The position numbers and the translations under genes were made by a program. A stretch of 64,000 bases of DNA, from the NCBI GenBank assembly GCA_001970955.1, contig MPUH01000066.1, positions 1 to 64,000 on the forward strand, in the 5' to 3' direction. This DNA comes from Stentor coeruleus. Its lineage: Eukaryota > Ciliophora > Heterotrichea > Heterotrichida > Stentoridae. Numbering within the stretch: the stretch's first letter is position 1; every line of letters begins with the position of its first letter. This document shows positions 20,399-29,983 of this stretch, one piece after another. Under the pieces are notes generated by a model, which ran no database searches, was not told where the DNA came from, and saw only the letters and a list, made by a program, of their open reading frames with translations.

Positions 20399-23356
20399 TT
20401 AAAGAATAATCTTATAAGGGGCCTCATTTTCTAAAATCTCTTGACGTCTTCTTGAGTATCCAGCATATAAAACAACTCCAAGTACCACAGCTGACACAGC
20501 AAATCCAGACATATAAAAATATCCTCCCTTATTATCTTTCATACTATAAAAAATTTTAACTTCATTTTTTTCTCTATCTAAAGCCGAATTATTTCTTTTA
20601 TAAAGATCAACCAATGAAAGAATCTCATTTTTGCAATACCAATAATAACAATAAGTATAATCATTATAAGTATAATATCCATAATAATACAAATAATAAC
20701 AATTATTACACTTAGTCATCTCTTCATTGTTTTCAATAGCTTTCTCAGCATTTGTAACTATTTTATCTAAAACTTGACTTTTACAATATGTATAATAACA
20801 CTCATAATCTCCAAATGAATAATAATCACAATAATAACAATAATCAAAAGTTATCCCATTTTCAGCTACAATTTCAGATGTTTTTTTGTTTGTTGATACA
20901 ATTTGTAAAATCTCATTTTTACAATATCTATAAGCACAATCTTCATAACCTGAATAAGTAAAATATCCACTATATAAATAATCAGCACAATCACTACAAT
21001 AATCAAGTTTTTTATTTTGAGATTTGATTAACTCGATTTTCTGAGCTTTGGAATCTAAGTTTTTAACATCATTTTCTTTACAATAAAATTTAGCACATTC
21101 ATAATATTCAGAATAAGTTAAATATTCATAATAATAATAAGTCCAACAATCATCACAATATGATGTTTGTATTGAATTAATATCCAACTCTTGACCGATG
21201 TTTTTTATAAGGATTTTAACTGAATCTTTATCATTTTTACAATAGTAATTATAACAAGAATTGTATTCACTGAATGTAAGATAACCATAGTAATAATAAG
21301 TCCAACAATCATCGCAATATGAGAGTTTGATTGATTCAGTTTTTACAGTTTTTATTATATTAGAATCTGAGATTTTACACCAGATATAATAGCAGTCATT
21401 GTATTCATTATAAGTATAATAACCATAAAAATAATTATCATAACAGGTATCACAATTAGTATAAGTTTCTATTTTTTTACTAGAAATACTAGTTGAGAGT
21501 TTTTCAATTGTAAAACTTTTACAATAATAAAAAGTGCATTCATAATAATCATCATCAGTATAAGTATAATAATAACAAGCTTCATTACAGTCAAGTTGAA
21601 CACCTCCTTTTTCTTGTATGAATTCAGGGATTGTTATAAGGTTTTCAGATCTTTGATTTTTACAGAAACTATCAGCACAAGTAAAATAATCAGAACCATA
21701 AAAGTACCAGTCCATGTAACAAGTACCTTCACATGATGATCCTTCGATTTTTTCAATACTGAAAAAAGATTCTAGTTTGTTGAGGATTTGATCTTTACAA
21801 TACCAGTAGATACAATTGTAATATTCAGTAGAATCGTAGTTATAACATTCATAGCAAGAGTCTTGTTTTTGTTCTTCAGAGTATCCAGAGAATAGGATGT
21901 TTTTATTAAGAATTTCATTTCTACAGTTGTAATAAGAGCAATCATAAGCATAATTCTCATTGTTATAAGCGTAGTAATAAACACATTCGGAACAAGTTGA
22001 ACTTTGAAGTGGAGCTATAGATACTAATTTGCTTATGTTTTTAGTAACAACAAGTTTCGCTTTTTCCATAATTTCATTTTTGCAATAATAGTAAATACAT
22101 TCATAATAACTATAAGAGTCATAGTAACAATATTCACAAGTTCCAGCCTTAGCATCCTTTGGTTCTTCAGCAAAGAGAGCAGTTTTATCAAGAATAGCTT
22201 CTTTATAGCAATAATAACAATGATAAGCATATTCATAATAGTCATAATGACAACTTGAACAACTATAAAGTTCACTTTCTTTCTTAGTCTTAATAAAATT
22301 CTTGGTATAAAGTTCCTTGTATATAGATGCAACTTCATTTCTACAATAATAATAATAACAATTGGAATATTCGGTATATGTATAATAGCCAAGATAATAA
22401 TTATAATAACAATAATTAGTACATCTACTAAGATCAGCTTTATCAATATTAGCGCCATTAGATTTGATAAGTTGTTGAGTATCTAAAATTTCATCCTTGC
22501 AATAGTAATAAATGCAATCATACCAAGCATCTCCAGTATAATAATAATCACAAAGTTCACAATTGCTATAAAGGATTTCTGGCATTTCTCTAACAAAACT
22601 AAGTTTGCCTTTGAAGTTTTTCTCAGAAAGTGTCAAGACTTCTTCCTTGCAATAAGCATAAACACAATCATAATAAGTACTGGTATATCCATAGTAATAA
22701 TACCAATAACAATCATCACAAGCATTAAGTTCTACTGGCTCACTAGTTGGTTTTGCATTTCCATCAAACAATTTATTTCCATCAATAATTTCTTCTTTAC
22801 AATAATAATAAACACATTCCAAATATTCATCACCAGTATAATAATAATAACATGCATCACAATAAGTCATTGATTCTCTTTTTTTTTCAACCATAGTGAA
22901 AATTTTATCCCCATCGTTAGAATAATCAAGATTGTTTTTAATCAAATACGACTTGTAAAATGGTAAATTATCACTATTTGTATTTAAAACATCTAAACTT
23001 TCAAGCTTTTTTAATCCATAAAGGTCTTTGAGAGCTGAAAGGATTTCATTTTTACAGTAATAGTAAACACAAGTATAGTATGAGTCTCCTGTAAAGTACC
23101 AGCATTGATCACATTCAAGGTTAGTTTGACTAGTAGTTTTCTTATCATAAAGTTTGTTATAAACTTCTTCTCTACAATAGTAATAATAGCAATCATATGA
23201 ATAACTACCTTCATAGTGTAAATAATAACATTCTTCACAAGTACTAGCGGCAATTGGGAACCTTTCTGTTGGATTAAAATTTATCTTTTCATCGGCTGAA
23301 GCAGGAACTAAAACCCATAAAGCTAGGATTAGGACTAGGTATATAAAACCTTTCAT
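20399..23356 (-). CDS. Giant Tyr/Cys-module membrane protein, copy 2 (intact)
   Basis: Uninterrupted 985-codon gene. It has a signal peptide (MKGFIYLVLILALWVLVPAS), 18 four-cysteine aromatic modules, one C-terminal transmembrane helix (SGFAVSAVVLGVVLYAGYS), a basic stop-transfer and a tail ending APYKIIL, identical to copy 1's tail. Modules correspond one to one with copy 1, except that copy 1's third module is replaced by a Cys-free stretch (about residues 100-155) and the last, twentieth, is missing. A typical module is CDDCWTYYYYGYLTFSEY followed by a C-x4-C pair. All modules keep C-x2-C and C-x4-C except where C-x2-C widens to C-x3-C (for example CTNYC, CEGTC). The conserved short tail suggests a sorting or anchoring signal. 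Cell-surface location is inferred from signal peptide plus helix. No similarity to a named family is recognised. Confidence 0.88.
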   Translation of the reverse strand: MKGFIYLVLILALWVLVPASADEKINFNPTERFPIAASTCEECYYLHYEGSYSYDCYYYYCREEVYNKLYDKKTTSQTNLECDQCWYFTGDSYYTCVYYYCKNEILSALKDLYGLKKLESLDVLNTNSDNLPFYKSYLIKNNLDYSNDGDKIFTMVEKKRESMTYCDACYYYYTGDEYLECVYYYCKEEIIDGNKLFDGNAKPTSEPVELNACDDCYWYYYYGYTSTYYDCVYAYCKEEVLTLSEKNFKGKLSFVREMPEILYSNCELCDYYYTGDAWYDCIYYYCKDEILDTQQLIKSNGANIDKADLSRCTNYCYYNYYLGYYTYTEYSNCYYYYCRNEVASIYKELYTKNFIKTKKESELYSCSSCHYDYYEYAYHCYYCYKEAILDKTALFAEEPKDAKAGTCEYCYYDSYSYYECIYYYCKNEIMEKAKLVVTKNISKLVSIAPLQSSTCSECVYYYAYNNENYAYDCSYYNCRNEILNKNILFSGYSEEQKQDSCYECYNYDSTEYYNCIYWYCKDQILNKLESFFSIEKIEGSSCEGTCYMDWYFYGSDYFTCADSFCKNQRSENLITIPEFIQEKGGVQLDCNEACYYYTYTDDDYYECTFYYCKSFTIEKLSTSISSKKIETYTNCDTCYDNYFYGYYTYNEYNDCYYIWCKISDSNIIKTVKTESIKLSYCDDCWTYYYYGYLTFSEYNSCYNYYCKNDKDSVKILIKNIGQELDINSIQTSYCDDCWTYYYYEYLTYSEYYECAKFYCKENDVKNLDSKAQKIELIKSQNKKLDYCSDCADYLYSGYFTYSGYEDCAYRYCKNEILQIVSTNKKTSEIVAENGITFDYCYYCDYYSFGDYECYYTYCKSQVLDKIVTNAEKAIENNEEMTKCNNCYYLYYYGYYTYNDYTYCYYWYCKNEILSLVDLYKRNNSALDREKNEVKIFYSMKDNKGGYFYMSGFAVSAVVLGVVLYAGYSRRRQEILENEAPYKIIL

Positions 23357-24257
23357 ATTATATAAACCATTAATTTAGTCTTATTAGAGCGGGTGTATTG
23401 GATTTATATATAAAAAAATACCTAAATTTATTAATTGTATACTTGAAGATGTTATATTGAAATCATCATGAGTTTTAAAGTTTAGTTTTAGGATATTACG
23501 ATTTTTATTATTATTACTTTGACTATTGTCTCTAGCCTTTGATTATTATAGTTTATGATTGATTGTATTGTGGTTTGTTAAGACTTTTTTGGTTTGAATA
23601 TGATGTTTATAGACATTTTAGTATTAGATAAGAATTTTGGGGTTATGGATGCTTTTATGTGTGTAAAATAGGTTTATATATTGAGTTTTGTATAATTTAT
23701 ATGGCTTGTGAGATTAAATGTGCTTGGAATATGTTTTTGATTGAGTTTTATATAATATATTAGAGAGATTGTAATATATGAAGGCGCTTATTTTGTATAT
23801 AAGGAAATGTATTATTATATATATTATCATATGAGTATAACTAGAAATAATCTTTGTTTTGTTTTTGAATTGATAAAAAAGTTTCCTATATTGAATTTTG
23901 CTATAAAATCCTATATTTAACATATACCTTATAACACCTTTTACTTCACAAAACCTTATCCTTAAAGTCTACTTTTACAACACTTCCATATTTATAGTAC
24001 CCTATCTCCTCATTCAAATACCCAAAAAATCTTAAATCTTAACTATCCCATAAATCATACATAAAATAATCCTAACCCATAATCCCCATATAATTTTCCC
24101 TTCCATTTCCTAATCCTAAAACTTTAAAATATAATTTCTAATCACACAATGATTTTCCTAAAAAAAAAAACTTTTCCATAATCAATCAACCTATAATTTC
24201 TTACTTCCAATAATTCTTCTAACAACAAAAAATTCTTATCCTCACTTTTATTATATA
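23357..24257. other. Divergent spacer with skew switch
   Basis: The left part (to about 23890) is G/T-rich and the right part (about 23900-24257) is C-rich and G-poor. Both match 5' flanks of divergently transcribed genes. No gene is visible; the AT-rich frame at 23714-23923 is not supported. Confidence 0.6.
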
Positions 24258-24638
24258 ATGGCATCACTAGTCGAAAACTGGAAAAAGCACCTTGAACAGA
24301 TGGGAATAGACAAAAATCAAATCATCAAGGGAACTTTTGTGTTTTCTAGTATTGCAGCTTTATATATTTCAAGCATATGGGGATTTTGCTATGTATTAAG
24401 TCCAACAAAATATCTTGTCAATACACTAAAGTGGAATTACCTTACAAAAGCTTATGATAATGGCATGCACAAAGCTAAGGAATTACGATTTTTACAGAAA
24501 ATGCCTGAACAGTATCGAGGAAGGCTTACGATTAGTTTTGGTGAAATGCTTGCTTTGAAAGTTTTACTTGCCCCAGTTGGTCTACCTTTAAAGGTTTGGC
24601 TTACTGTAAAAGTCATGCAGGCAACAGATCGATGGTAG
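24258..24638 (+). CDS. Small membrane protein, possibly FAM210/DUF1279-like
   Basis: Protein of 126 residues with one clear hydrophobic segment (TFVFSSIAALYISSIWGFCY, residues 27-46) and a second moderately hydrophobic C-terminal segment (LALKVLLAPVGLPLKVWLTV, about 98-117). The N-terminus is amphipathic (SLVENWKKHLEQMG). The APVGLPLK motif before the second segment recalls the APxR region of FAM210/DUF1279 mitochondrial membrane proteins, but the match is short and I hold it weakly. The gene ends with TAG, and a G-rich 3' flank follows. Confidence 0.6.
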   Translation: MASLVENWKKHLEQMGIDKNQIIKGTFVFSSIAALYISSIWGFCYVLSPTKYLVNTLKWNYLTKAYDNGMHKAKELRFLQKMPEQYRGRLTISFGEMLALKVLLAPVGLPLKVWLTVKVMQATDRW

Positions 24639-25385
24639 AATGGATTTTTAATTAACCTTAGTATTGGTTTTAAAAATTAGGGAAATTATGAGAAGATTGT
24701 GTTTATGGGTTAGGGGATGATGCGTGGAATAAGGAATTTTTTATGAGTTTGATGAAGATTTTAGGTTGGATTTTATAATGATTTGGATGAGGAAGTTTAT
24801 GGTGTAGGCTTTTTGAGATTAGGTTAGAGGGAGTTTTTGATATTATGTAGTTGGAATATGATTTATTATAAGGTATTTTTATGAGTTTTTATGGAGTTTT
24901 TTATTAGATTATATTTTGAGTTTAATCACGGATTATATATAAAAATATTTGCAAATGTATAAAAGTTAGTTTGCTTTTCATAATCATATACATACCTTTC
25001 TTATTAGTATTAGTTAGGAATTATCGCTTGACTATTGTCCAGCCCTTGCTAATTATACCTTTCTTATATAATTTACCATTTCCAGTATATTCTCTTTAAA
25101 CTTATCAAAACTTGATTACCAAATTCTCCTATACTCTTTAAAAATCATCATCAAAAAAACCAACACCTAAATCAAGCATCCTATTTCCTACAATCATAAA
25201 ATCCTAACACCCAAACCTATCGAGTATTTTAATTTCTTTCATATAAAAAATCATCCTACAATCCAATCTCTAAAACCTTAACAAAACATCCCCAACCCTT
25301 CAATCCTTAAGCCCCCAAAAAAGCCCTTATTTCTCTAACTTTCACAACCTTCTTATATCATTTCTAATTCAAATAATCGTTAAAT
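24639..25385. other. Spacer with abrupt G-to-C skew switch
   Basis: Counting by hand, 24661-24900 has 68 G and 2 C, while 25081-25380 has 83 C and 8 G. The change happens around the 39-nt element at 25008-25046. No coding sequence is seen. Confidence 0.85.
25008..25046 (+). repeat. Dispersed 39-nt element, copy A
   Basis: It begins TATTAGTTAGGAATTATCGC and ends GTCCAGCCCT. It matches copy B (34880-34918) at 36 of 39 positions. It sits at the skew switch, about 370 nt after one plus-strand gene and 340 nt before the next. Confidence 0.75.
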
Positions 25386-28300
25386 ATGGAAGGATATACC
25401 GAAGTATTCACATGGGGTGGAGATCATTTCGGGCAATTAGGTCTAGGGGGTAAGACCTCAGGTAAGACCTACGCATCTCCAAGATTTTGTTCATTTAATA
25501 TTACAATCAAAGAAATCAGTTGCGGTGAAGAACATTCCGCATTCATATCCTCATCAGGTCATATCTATACAATGGGTAGTAATACCGATGGTCGTTTAGG
25601 TATAGGTTCAAGAAGTATAAAACAATCACCATCTCCATGTTTAGTAGAAGAACTCGCTAATACAAAAGCATTAAAAATTTCATGTGGATGGGGTCATACA
25701 GCAGTCATCCTTGAATCAGGTGAAGTTTATTCATGGGGTGTTGGAGAATTCGGAGCTTTAGGTAATGGGACTTTAGAAAACAAATGGTCACCAGTTTTAA
25801 TGTCAATAAACAATTTAGCTTTTGATATAAGTTGTGGATCTCGACATACTGGAATTATAGTAAAAGAAAGAAATGGTAAAAAATCATTAATGATGTGTGG
25901 AGGTGGAGAAGCAGGACAATTAGGTACAGGAAGAAGGGAAAAAGAATTTACACCAACTTTTGTAGAAATGCCTGATGATGTTGATCAAGTATCATGTGGG
26001 GTATTTCATTCAGCTGTGATAACTACAAAAGGTTTATTGTATACTATGGGTGGGAATTCATTTGGTCAATTAGGTCATGGGAATAAAAAAAGTCAATCAC
26101 GTCCAGAAAAAGTTATGCATTTAGAAAATATGGTAATAAAAAAAGTACGATGTAGTAATTTTACTGCTGCAATTACTGATAAAGGACAACTTTATATATG
26201 GGGTTCAGGGGTTTTTGGAGAATATTTATTACCTCATAGATTAGCTATTCGTGATCATATCGTTGATGTGTCTATAGGTTCAGGTTTTGGTCTTGCTGTA
26301 GATATAAATGATACGGTATATTCATGGGGTGGGAATTCAAATGGTGAACTTGGACTTGAAGATTATGATCCAAGAGCAACACCTCAAATATTACAAGCGC
26401 TTAAATCAAAAGGATTAAAAAAAATATCATGTGGAGGGAGTTTTTGTATTGGTTTAGGTAATGATATTTTACCTAGAAGCAAAACTCCAAGTAGAAAAAT
26501 TCTTCAAGAGTCTAGGAAGAATGAAGATACTATGAAACATTCACAGGATCATAGGAAAACTGATGAAAGTCAAGAAAATATAGGGAAAACTAAAAATGAA
26601 GATGTAGAAAAACTCAGTCATGAAATCAGACAGACGTATAAAAGCTATGAAGAAATTAAAAAAAATTTCGAAAGCCTTTCTGAGGTTTATGAAATAGAAA
26701 AAAGGGCTAATCAAAAATATACTGATGATATGAATAGAGAACTTATAAGATATAAAAGTGAAATGGAAAGATGTAAATTACAGATTGAACAAGATGATCA
26801 TGAAATTCATGATATGAGCATATGTATAGACCAATTAAAAAAAGTAAATCAAGATATGACAAATGAATTGTCTTTATATAAAGATGAACTTTTTAGGATG
26901 AAAAAATTTTTAGATGAAAGTAAAGGTTATGCTAGACTTGAGATACAAGAATTAGAAGAGTATAGGAAAAAAGAGATTTTAGAACTTGATGATAAACTTA
27001 AACAAGAAACTTTAAAGAGAAAACATGCGGAAAATGAATTAGAAAAAGCAAATATGTTGATATATAATTATGAGGATACTATAAGAAATTGTCAGGGTGA
27101 AATTAATGATATAGGTTCAGAGCTTCAACAAAGTATGATGAAAAGCGAAGGGGAGAAAAAAATTCTTCAGGGGCAGTTGGAAAAATGTATAAAAGATGTG
27201 AATGAGCTCAGTATGAAAAATGAGATTTTGTTAGTGGAAAAGGAAAAGTATCAGTCGATGCTTAAAGGGGATTTGGAGAAGTTTTATATAGAAAACAAAG
27301 AACTTAGGTATCAGGTGGAGATTTTTAAAGGTCAGATTCAACAAAAAAATACTGAGGTTTCAGATTTGATGGGGAGACTTGGTCTTGCTTCGTCTGAGAA
27401 GAAATCGTTGGAAATGAGTTTTCAAGAAGAGTTCGAGAAGTTTTCATGTGAAAATTTGGAACTTAGGAGGAAAGTTGATGTCCTTTCATATAAAGTTCAG
27501 GCCGACGGCTCGGAGTATATGGATAAAATTGAAAGACTTTTCACTGATAACGAAAAACTCATCAAAAACAACGAGAAACTCGCCATGGAGAACGAAAAAG
27601 TTATCAAAAACAACGAAATACTAGCAACGGAAAATGAAAAACTAACTGTGAGGACTAGAACTTTAGCTATGGAAGCTGAAAAACTAGCTCTTGAAGTTCA
27701 AAGATTTTCTACAGAAACCCAAAACCTTAAAGAAAACCTCTCGCAAGTTAATATTGAACTAGGACAAATGGATGAACTAAAATGCCAATATGATCATATA
27801 ATAAAAGAAAACAATCAACTCAATAAAAAAATTGACTACTTGACTAATGATAAAGAAAAAGTTTCAGCTGGACTTTCTGCTGAAATCGAAGAACTAAGCC
27901 ATGAGAAGTTAGAACTAGCCCAAAAATATAAAAATTATTACATAGAAAATGAGAAAAAAATAACAATTTTAGATGAGGAAATTGATAAATATGTTAAAGA
28001 AAATACAGATTTAAAGAAAAAAGTTGAAAACTTAGATGAAGAAATGGAGAGGAGGGGTAAAGAAAATATTGAACTTAGGAAAAGGTTGGAAATGCAAAAT
28101 AATGACTTGGAAAATCTGATGAAGGAAAATTTTGATAACAAAAAGAAAGGGGAAAATTTAGCTGTTGATAAGGATAAGTATTATAAAGAAACACTAAGAC
28201 TTGGGGAAGAAGTTGATAATTGGAGGAAAGAATATGAAATGGCTGTAGCTGAAAATAGGAACTTTTCAGCTGTGATACAAGAGTCATCTCAAGAAAGCTC

Positions 28301-29219
28301 AAGCATGGTGGCGAAATTCACCCAAAACCTTCAAGAAAAAGAGCATTTTATACAGAAACTCAAATACGACCTTGAGTGTTTATCAAAAGACCACTTTGAA
28401 ACTAAAAAACTTTATGAGTCCTTAAAACAAGAAAAAGCATTTATCGTACAAAACCTTAATGAAGATCTTAATGAAAAAACCAACTCTATAAAAAATTTAC
28501 AAAATGAAAACCATGCCAAAGACCAAAACCTCCAATCCTTAAAATCTCTTCTAAATGAAAAAGACAAAGAATCCATAAACCTACTTGACCAAACCCGTTA
28601 CCTAAACTCAGAAAACTCACAAATAAAAAAAACCCTCAACGACTTAACCTATGAGCTCGAACGTGTTCATAAAAAACTCTCAGAACAAGAACTTGAAAAC
28701 ATAAACACAAAAGATAAAATATCAATATGGGAACGTAAATGGTCTGAACTTCAAGAAGAAAACACTAAACTAAACATCGAAATAACTGAACTTGAAGGTA
28801 AAAACCGACAACTTTTTGAGAACTTAGAAAAAGAATTAGCTCAAAGGGCTAAAGATTATAAAGAAAGAACTATGTCTATACTTACTGTTCCTATAAGAAG
28901 TAGTTCACCATATATTCGCCCATTAACCCAAGGAATTGGATATTCAGGAGATACTCAAGATAAATTTCGTAATATAAATTATAACAGAGGATATACTCAA
29001 TTAGACTCATCATTTGAGAAAAATAAAACCTTAGAAGACATAAAAGGTAACACCGCAGCAAAACTTTTACAAACATTAGAAGATTCACCTAAAGCAAAAT
29101 ATAATACAAAAGCAACAATAAGAACACCTACTAAAGAAGATATACAAACGAAAATTGCGTTATTAGCTCAGAATCGAAATCGACTTGAAACAGAACTACG
29201 ACAATTAGATGAAGAATAA
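25386..29219 (+). CDS. RCC1-repeat / long coiled-coil protein
   Basis: Intronless gene of 1277 codons. Residues about 1-365 are seven RCC1-type blades, recognisable by repeated WGxGxFGxLGxG and SCGxxHxAxI motifs (for example FTWGGDHFGQLGLGG, YSWGVGEFGALGNG, YTMGGNSFGQLGHG). Residues about 375-1190 form a nearly continuous coiled coil rich in Glu, Lys, Leu and Asn. The last about 90 residues are Ser/Thr/Arg-richer. RCC1 propellers act as Ran or other small-GTPase exchange factors or as binding scaffolds; fusion to a long coil suggests a structural or tethering role (inference), for example at basal bodies or membranes. A GTAATGGGACTTTAG within an RCC1 motif mimics a 15-nt intron but encodes conserved residues. 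The ATG is preceded by a C-rich, G-poor flank. Confidence 0.88.
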   Translation: MEGYTEVFTWGGDHFGQLGLGGKTSGKTYASPRFCSFNITIKEISCGEEHSAFISSSGHIYTMGSNTDGRLGIGSRSIKQSPSPCLVEELANTKALKISCGWGHTAVILESGEVYSWGVGEFGALGNGTLENKWSPVLMSINNLAFDISCGSRHTGIIVKERNGKKSLMMCGGGEAGQLGTGRREKEFTPTFVEMPDDVDQVSCGVFHSAVITTKGLLYTMGGNSFGQLGHGNKKSQSRPEKVMHLENMVIKKVRCSNFTAAITDKGQLYIWGSGVFGEYLLPHRLAIRDHIVDVSIGSGFGLAVDINDTVYSWGGNSNGELGLEDYDPRATPQILQALKSKGLKKISCGGSFCIGLGNDILPRSKTPSRKILQESRKNEDTMKHSQDHRKTDESQENIGKTKNEDVEKLSHEIRQTYKSYEEIKKNFESLSEVYEIEKRANQKYTDDMNRELIRYKSEMERCKLQIEQDDHEIHDMSICIDQLKKVNQDMTNELSLYKDELFRMKKFLDESKGYARLEIQELEEYRKKEILELDDKLKQETLKRKHAENELEKANMLIYNYEDTIRNCQGEINDIGSELQQSMMKSEGEKKILQGQLEKCIKDVNELSMKNEILLVEKEKYQSMLKGDLEKFYIENKELRYQVEIFKGQIQQKNTEVSDLMGRLGLASSEKKSLEMSFQEEFEKFSCENLELRRKVDVLSYKVQADGSEYMDKIERLFTDNEKLIKNNEKLAMENEKVIKNNEILATENEKLTVRTRTLAMEAEKLALEVQRFSTETQNLKENLSQVNIELGQMDELKCQYDHIIKENNQLNKKIDYLTNDKEKVSAGLSAEIEELSHEKLELAQKYKNYYIENEKKITILDEEIDKYVKENTDLKKKVENLDEEMERRGKENIELRKRLEMQNNDLENLMKENFDNKKKGENLAVDKDKYYKETLRLGEEVDNWRKEYEMAVAENRNFSAVIQESSQESSSMVAKFTQNLQEKEHFIQKLKYDLECLSKDHFETKKLYESLKQEKAFIVQNLNEDLNEKTNSIKNLQNENHAKDQNLQSLKSLLNEKDKESINLLDQTRYLNSENSQIKKTLNDLTYELERVHKKLSEQELENINTKDKISIWERKWSELQEENTKLNIEITELEGKNRQLFENLEKELAQRAKDYKERTMSILTVPIRSSSPYIRPLTQGIGYSGDTQDKFRNINYNRGYTQLDSSFEKNKTLEDIKGNTAAKLLQTLEDSPKAKYNTKATIRTPTKEDIQTKIALLAQNRNRLETELRQLDEE

Positions 29220-29251
29220 TTGTAAACTAAACTTATCATAAATACCTTAAA

Positions 29252-29983
29252 CTAAATAAACTCAATCTCTCCATATACTGGATAATGATCACTTGCCCAT
29301 ATTTGTTGATTTCCACAATCTCTATAAACTTCAGCTGATATAGCTTTAGCTCCACGAATCCATATATAATCAAAACATCCATATGATTCAATATCAGCAT
29401 AAGGACCATAAAGCCCAGTAGGGAAAGTTATCATTGGTTCTTTATCATGTATTTGAAAATATGCTGATATAAATTCTTTAGACATTAATTTGTAATTGTT
29501 GACTTCTGGGAGGAAATTGTAATCTCCAGTACAAATTATAGGATAATCATAATAAGGTTTTAAAGCTTGCATAAGTTCACGTAATTGTTGTTCTCTTATT
29601 GATTCAGATAAATGATCTAAGTGAGTATTCACGAAAATAAAAGCTTGGTTTTGTTTTTGAAGTTTGAGGATTTGAGCCACTCGGAGGTTGTTTTTGTAGA
29701 CTAGACGATGCTCTTCGAGGATTTCGATGTCGTTTTTTATTAAGACTCCATTGCCGTCGATACGGAATTCTGGTTCGGATTTTAACATTGGATTTGGCAG
29801 AGCGACGAATTTTATTGTATAGGTGGAAAGGTCGAAGAGCTCTGGGTTTATTTGGAAATTAAGCTCTTGAAGACCGATGATGTCGCATTTGAGCTCTGAG
29901 AGGGTTCTTTTTAGCTCTATTTTGCGTTCTTCGTATCTGCAGCTTGTATTTAGGATGTTAAAAGTCCCAATTTTAAGCTTCAT
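29252..29983 (-). CDS. Endonuclease/exonuclease/phosphatase-family enzyme
   Basis: Protein of 243 residues with the full set of family motifs: FNILN near the start (N9/N12), GLQELNF (E40), NTHLDH (H121, D123), GDYNF (D154, N156), FDYIW (D205) and ASDHYPV (D232, H233). These residues bind Mg and make the catalytic His-Asp pair in DNase I, CCR4/nocturnin, sphingomyelinase and tyrosyl-DNA phosphodiesterase 2 relatives. The sequence alone does not say whether the substrate is nucleic acid, a lipid or a nucleotide. There is no signal peptide, so it is probably cytosolic or nuclear. It is convergent with the RCC1 gene, with only 32 nt between stop codons. Confidence 0.88.
   Translation of the reverse strand: MKLKIGTFNILNTSCRYEERKIELKRTLSELKCDIIGLQELNFQINPELFDLSTYTIKFVALPNPMLKSEPEFRIDGNGVLIKNDIEILEEHRLVYKNNLRVAQILKLQKQNQAFIFVNTHLDHLSESIREQQLRELMQALKPYYDYPIICTGDYNFLPEVNNYKLMSKEFISAYFQIHDKEPMITFPTGLYGPYADIESYGCFDYIWIRGAKAISAEVYRDCGNQQIWASDHYPVYGEIEFI

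Noticed and set aside
25762-25776. GTAATGGGACTTTAG resembling a 15-nt intron inside the RCC1 gene
   Set aside because: It encodes conserved RCC1 residues (GNGTLE) and lacks the T9-A10 of all supported introns.
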